Assembly (NCBI GenBank): GCA_964510525.1
Contig: CAZECE010000086.1
Span: forward strand, 1 to 8,234
Direction of reading: 5' to 3'
From: CAZECE01 sp964510525
GTDB taxonomy: Bacteria > Pseudomonadota > Gammaproteobacteria > Pseudomonadales > JANQJO01
DNA length: 8,234 nt
Under the pieces are notes generated by a model that searched no databases, had not been told where the DNA came from, and was given only the letters and a program-made list of their open reading frames with translations. The position numbers were made by a program, and so were the translations under genes. Numbering within the stretch: the first letter of the stretch is position 1; each line of letters starts with the position of its first letter. This document shows, in pieces, positions 6,552 through 8,234 of the stretch.

Positions 6552-7721
6552 TTATCCATGCCTATTGGCAAAATCAGACATAAAGTCGATGAGTGCATCG
6601 ACCGCCTCTTCGGGTACCGCATTGTACAAACTGGCGCGCATGCCACCGACCATACGATGCCCTTTTAAAAACAGTAAGCCAGCCTGCCTGGATTCACTCA
6701 AAAAATCCGCGTCTTTTTCTTCATTGGATAAAATAAACGGAATGTTCATCCAAGATCGGCAATGCTTCGCAACAGGATTACGGTAGAAATCATGACCGTC
6801 AATAAACGCGTATAACTTGTTGGCTTTGCGCTGATTCACCTGTGCCATGGCTGCAACGCCACCTTGCTCTTTGAGCCATTGGAACACCAAACCCGCCATG
6901 TACCAAGCAAAGGTATTGGGGGTATTAAACATGGAATCGTTATCAGCATAGGTTTTGTATTGCAACAGTTTAGGGGTCTCAGGCAATGCACAATCCAATA
7001 AATCGTCGCGGACAATCATCAACGAAAAACCCGAAGGCCCAATGTTCTTTTGTGCGCCCGCATAAATGATCCCATATTGACTGACATCAATAGGACGTGA
7101 AAACAGCGTTGAGGACATATCTGCCACCAGCGGCGTGCCCTCTGGGTACGCGGACAGAACAGGAAGATTGTGAAACTCCAATCCCTGAATGGTTTCATTG
7201 GGGGTAAAGTGCAAATACGCGGCTTTTGGGTTTGCTTGCCACTGCTCAGACGCGGGTATTTCAGTGAACTGACTCACAGAGGCATCCGCCACAACGTTAA
7301 CCTCACCAAAACGTTTAGCCTCTTCAATGGCTTTTTTAGACCAAATACCGGTATTGGCGTAATCAAACTCGGGACGAACATCTACATTCGAGCTACGGCC
7401 AGCTAAGTTCGTGGTGCGACCAGCTAGGTTCGTGGTGCGACCAGCCAGATTTAAAGGCACCATGGAGAATTGTAAGCTCGCGCCGCCATGGCCAAATAAA
7501 ATTCGGTAATTGTCCGGAACTTGCAACAACTCGCGCACATCTTGAGTCGCTTGATTCGCAATTTCCAAGTATTCAGGACTGCGGTGGCTGATCTCCATCA
7601 CGGAGATGCCCATGCCTCGAAAATCCAGCAACTCCGCTTGGGCTTTTTCCAAAACAGCTTTGGGGATAGCAGCAGGGCCTGGTGAAAAATTATAAACCTC
7701 TGAATCATAAACGTCTGCCAT
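6552..7721 (-). CDS. serC: Phosphoserine aminotransferase with an internal tandem-repeat insertion
   Basis: PLP enzyme that makes 3-phosphoserine from 3-phosphohydroxypyruvate and glutamate. The same activity serves 4-phosphohydroxythreonine in PLP synthesis. Motifs in order are NFSPGPAAIP (11-20), SVMEISHRS (40-48), the PLP-phosphate loop HGGAS (78-82), NTGIW (123-127, Trp127 expected to stack on PLP), TPNETIQG (173-180), DMSSTLFSRPID (201-212), AGAQKNIGPSG (221-231, Lys225 the Schiff-base lysine), SMFNTP (263-268) and KGHRMVGGMRAS (353-364). It is 389 residues against 362 in E. coli. About 20 of the extra residues lie at 91-118, where NLAGRTT is repeated three times. No key residue is lost, so the enzyme is probably active. 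The ATG lies 3 bases after the gyrA stop and has an upstream GAAGAAGG, so gyrA and serC are likely cotranscribed. Confidence 0.96.
   Translation of the reverse strand: MADVYDSEVYNFSPGPAAIPKAVLEKAQAELLDFRGMGISVMEISHRSPEYLEIANQATQDVRELLQVPDNYRILFGHGGASLQFSMVPLNLAGRTTNLAGRTTNLAGRSSNVDVRPEFDYANTGIWSKKAIEEAKRFGEVNVVADASVSQFTEIPASEQWQANPKAAYLHFTPNETIQGLEFHNLPVLSAYPEGTPLVADMSSTLFSRPIDVSQYGIIYAGAQKNIGPSGFSLMIVRDDLLDCALPETPKLLQYKTYADNDSMFNTPNTFAWYMAGLVFQWLKEQGGVAAMAQVNQRKANKLYAFIDGHDFYRNPVAKHCRSWMNIPFILSNEEKDADFLSESRQAGLLFLKGHRMVGGMRASLYNAVPEEAVDALIDFMSDFANRHG
7389..7451 (-). repeat. Three 21-bp tandem repeats inside the SerC catalytic core
   Basis: Three codon-phased 21-base units encode NLAGRTT, NLAGRTT and NLAGRSS (SerC residues 91-111). 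The first two agree at 19 of 21 bases; the second and third agree at 16. SerC of E. coli has a single N-I-L-G-D-K-TT segment here, so the first unit is probably the ancestral one and the others are duplications. All three sit between the PLP-phosphate loop and the PLP-stacking Trp. Confidence 0.92.
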
Positions 7722-7724
7722 AAA

Positions 7725-8234
7725 TCAGACGCCTTCTTCTTCACTGCCAGAGTTTGAATCGTCACTGGAAGCGCCCGATTCCTCGTTATTCGGTTCATCG
7801 TTAGCAGAACCTGGTTCACCCGGTTGAACCGCTTCATCAGATTGAACCGCTTCATCAGGTTGCACACCGAGACTATCGATGCGTTCAACACCAACCAATT
7901 GCTCACCTTCGGAGACCTTAATGAGGGTAACCCCTTGAGTGTTGCGGCCTAATACCGAGACCCCATCAACCCGAGTGCGGACCAGGGTACCTTGATCACT
8001 GATCAACATAACTTCGTCGTTATCCGCCACAGGAATGACGCCGACCATGTCGCCGTTACGGGAATTGGTGATCATGGCAATCACGCCCTGGCCGCCACGA
8101 CCTTGGAGATTGAAATCATCAATGCGCGTGCGCTTACCATAGCCTTTTGAGCTGGCAGTGAGCAATTCCTCACCCGCTTTTTCAATGATCAGTGAGATCA
8201 CCTTATGACCATCAGGGACTTTAATGCCGCGGAC
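7725..8234 (-). CDS. gyrA: DNA gyrase subunit A, C-terminal fragment, 5' part outside the window
   Basis: The last 169 codons of gyrase A, whose C-terminal beta-pinwheel wraps DNA and lets the enzyme introduce negative supercoils. The fragment is read from the window edge (VRGIKVPDGHKV) and is not a separate gene beginning at the GTG at 8201. It aligns with the final blades of E. coli GyrA: GYGKRT, a GyrA-box-like GRGGQGVIAM, DQGTLVRTRV, and LGRNTQGVTLIKV. The fold ends near VGVERIDSL. The last 50 residues form a disordered-looking tail with 15 acidic and no basic residues, partly built from an 18-bp repeat. In E. coli the acidic GyrA tail modulates DNA wrapping; the same is inferred here. 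serC starts 3 bases after the stop. Confidence 0.97.
   Translation of the reverse strand, partial: VRGIKVPDGHKVISLIIEKAGEELLTASSKGYGKRTRIDDFNLQGRGGQGVIAMITNSRNGDMVGVIPVADNDEVMLISDQGTLVRTRVDGVSVLGRNTQGVTLIKVSEGEQLVGVERIDSLGVQPDEAVQSDEAVQPGEPGSANDEPNNEESGASSDDSNSGSEEEGV
7732..7739 (-). promoter_or_regulatory. Probable ribosome binding site of serC within the gyrA tail
   Basis: GAAGAAGG on the minus strand, with 10 bases between it and the serC ATG at 7721. The same bases encode the acidic EEG end of GyrA, so the two functions share sequence. It supports the chosen serC start and coupling to gyrA translation. Confidence 0.55.
7812..7865 (-). repeat. 18-bp tandem repeat in the GyrA acidic tail
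   Basis: Three codon-phased 18-base units encode VQPDEA, VQSDEA and VQPGEP. The first and second agree at 16 of 18 bases, the second and third at 13. They begin the acidic tail right after the last pinwheel blade. Each unit adds acidic residues, so copy number directly changes tail charge and length. Confidence 0.85.

Larger units (their letters stand above)
1..8234 (-). other. Likely single transcriptional unit: gyrA-serC-pheA-hisC-tyrA-hydrolase-aroA-cmk
   Basis: All eight genes run on the minus strand. Junctions are, in order: a 3-base gap, an overlap or short gap depending on the pheA start, 30 bases, a 1-base overlap, a 4-base overlap, a 14-base overlap, and 38 bases. No stem followed by a T-run is visible between genes and no convincing sigma-70 promoter was found, so cotranscription is likely. 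The order matches the Pseudomonas mixed-function supraoperon except for the added hydrolase gene and the separate tyrA and aroA. Confidence 0.7.

Noticed and set aside
6552..6646. N-terminal extension of PheA back to 6646
   Set aside because: It lies wholly within serC, resembles no PheA N-terminus, and three better ATGs lie downstream at 6559, 6541 and 6529.
7813..7830. GGTTCA...TGAACC hairpin in the gyrA tail
   Set aside because: A 6-bp stem created by the codon repeat, with no T-run. It is not a terminator and gyrA continues through it.
7598..7906. Open frame with a FNLMKRFNLMKRF-like repeat on the minus strand
   Set aside because: It is an out-of-frame reading of the gyrA tail repeat and the serC start. 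Both true genes have strong homology in other frames.
8199..8201. GTG at 8201 as the start of a separate 158-residue gene
   Set aside because: The frame stays open to the window edge and the residues before it (VRGIKVPDGHK) align with GyrA, so this is the interior of gyrA.

Overview
The window is a continuous block of minus-strand housekeeping genes. In transcription order it reads gyrA (3' end), serC, pheA, hisC, tyrA, an alpha/beta-hydrolase gene, aroA and cmk (5' part, cut by the window edge). The order and the protein sequences match the gyrA-serC-pheA-hisC-tyrA/aroA-cmk block known from Pseudomonas and related Gammaproteobacteria, often called the mixed-function supraoperon. The organism is therefore very probably a gammaproteobacterium near the Pseudomonadales/Oceanospirillales/Cellvibrionales group. 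Genus cannot be fixed from this window.

Layout: positions 8234-7725 hold the last part of the gyrase A C-terminal domain and its acidic tail. serC starts 3 bases later. pheA follows with an overlapping or nearly abutting start. A 30-base gap separates pheA from hisC. hisC and tyrA overlap in TGATG, tyrA and the hydrolase gene overlap in TTGA, and the hydrolase gene and aroA overlap by 14 bases. A 38-base gap separates aroA from cmk. No gene-free stretch exceeds about 40 bases. I see no terminator or convincing promoter, so the whole window is probably one transcriptional unit.

Function: AroA makes EPSP, the precursor of chorismate. PheA (chorismate mutase, prephenate dehydratase, ACT domain) and TyrA (prephenate dehydrogenase) form the two branches to phenylalanine and tyrosine. 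HisC is a class I/II aminotransferase able in principle to serve histidine and aromatic amino acid synthesis. SerC serves serine and pyridoxal phosphate synthesis. Cmk (CMP kinase) and GyrA are the nucleotide and DNA neighbours usual for this locus.

Two things stand out. First, an intact, divergent alpha/beta-hydrolase gene sits between tyrA and aroA, which are fused into one gene in Pseudomonas. Second, short tandem duplications, almost all in multiples of three bases (12, 15, 18 or 21 bp, 2-3 copies), occur in most genes: the GyrA tail, the SerC core, the PheA linker and N-terminus, the hydrolase N-terminus, possibly TyrA, and the cmk leader. Their sequences are unrelated to each other, so this looks like repeated local duplication rather than spread of one element.
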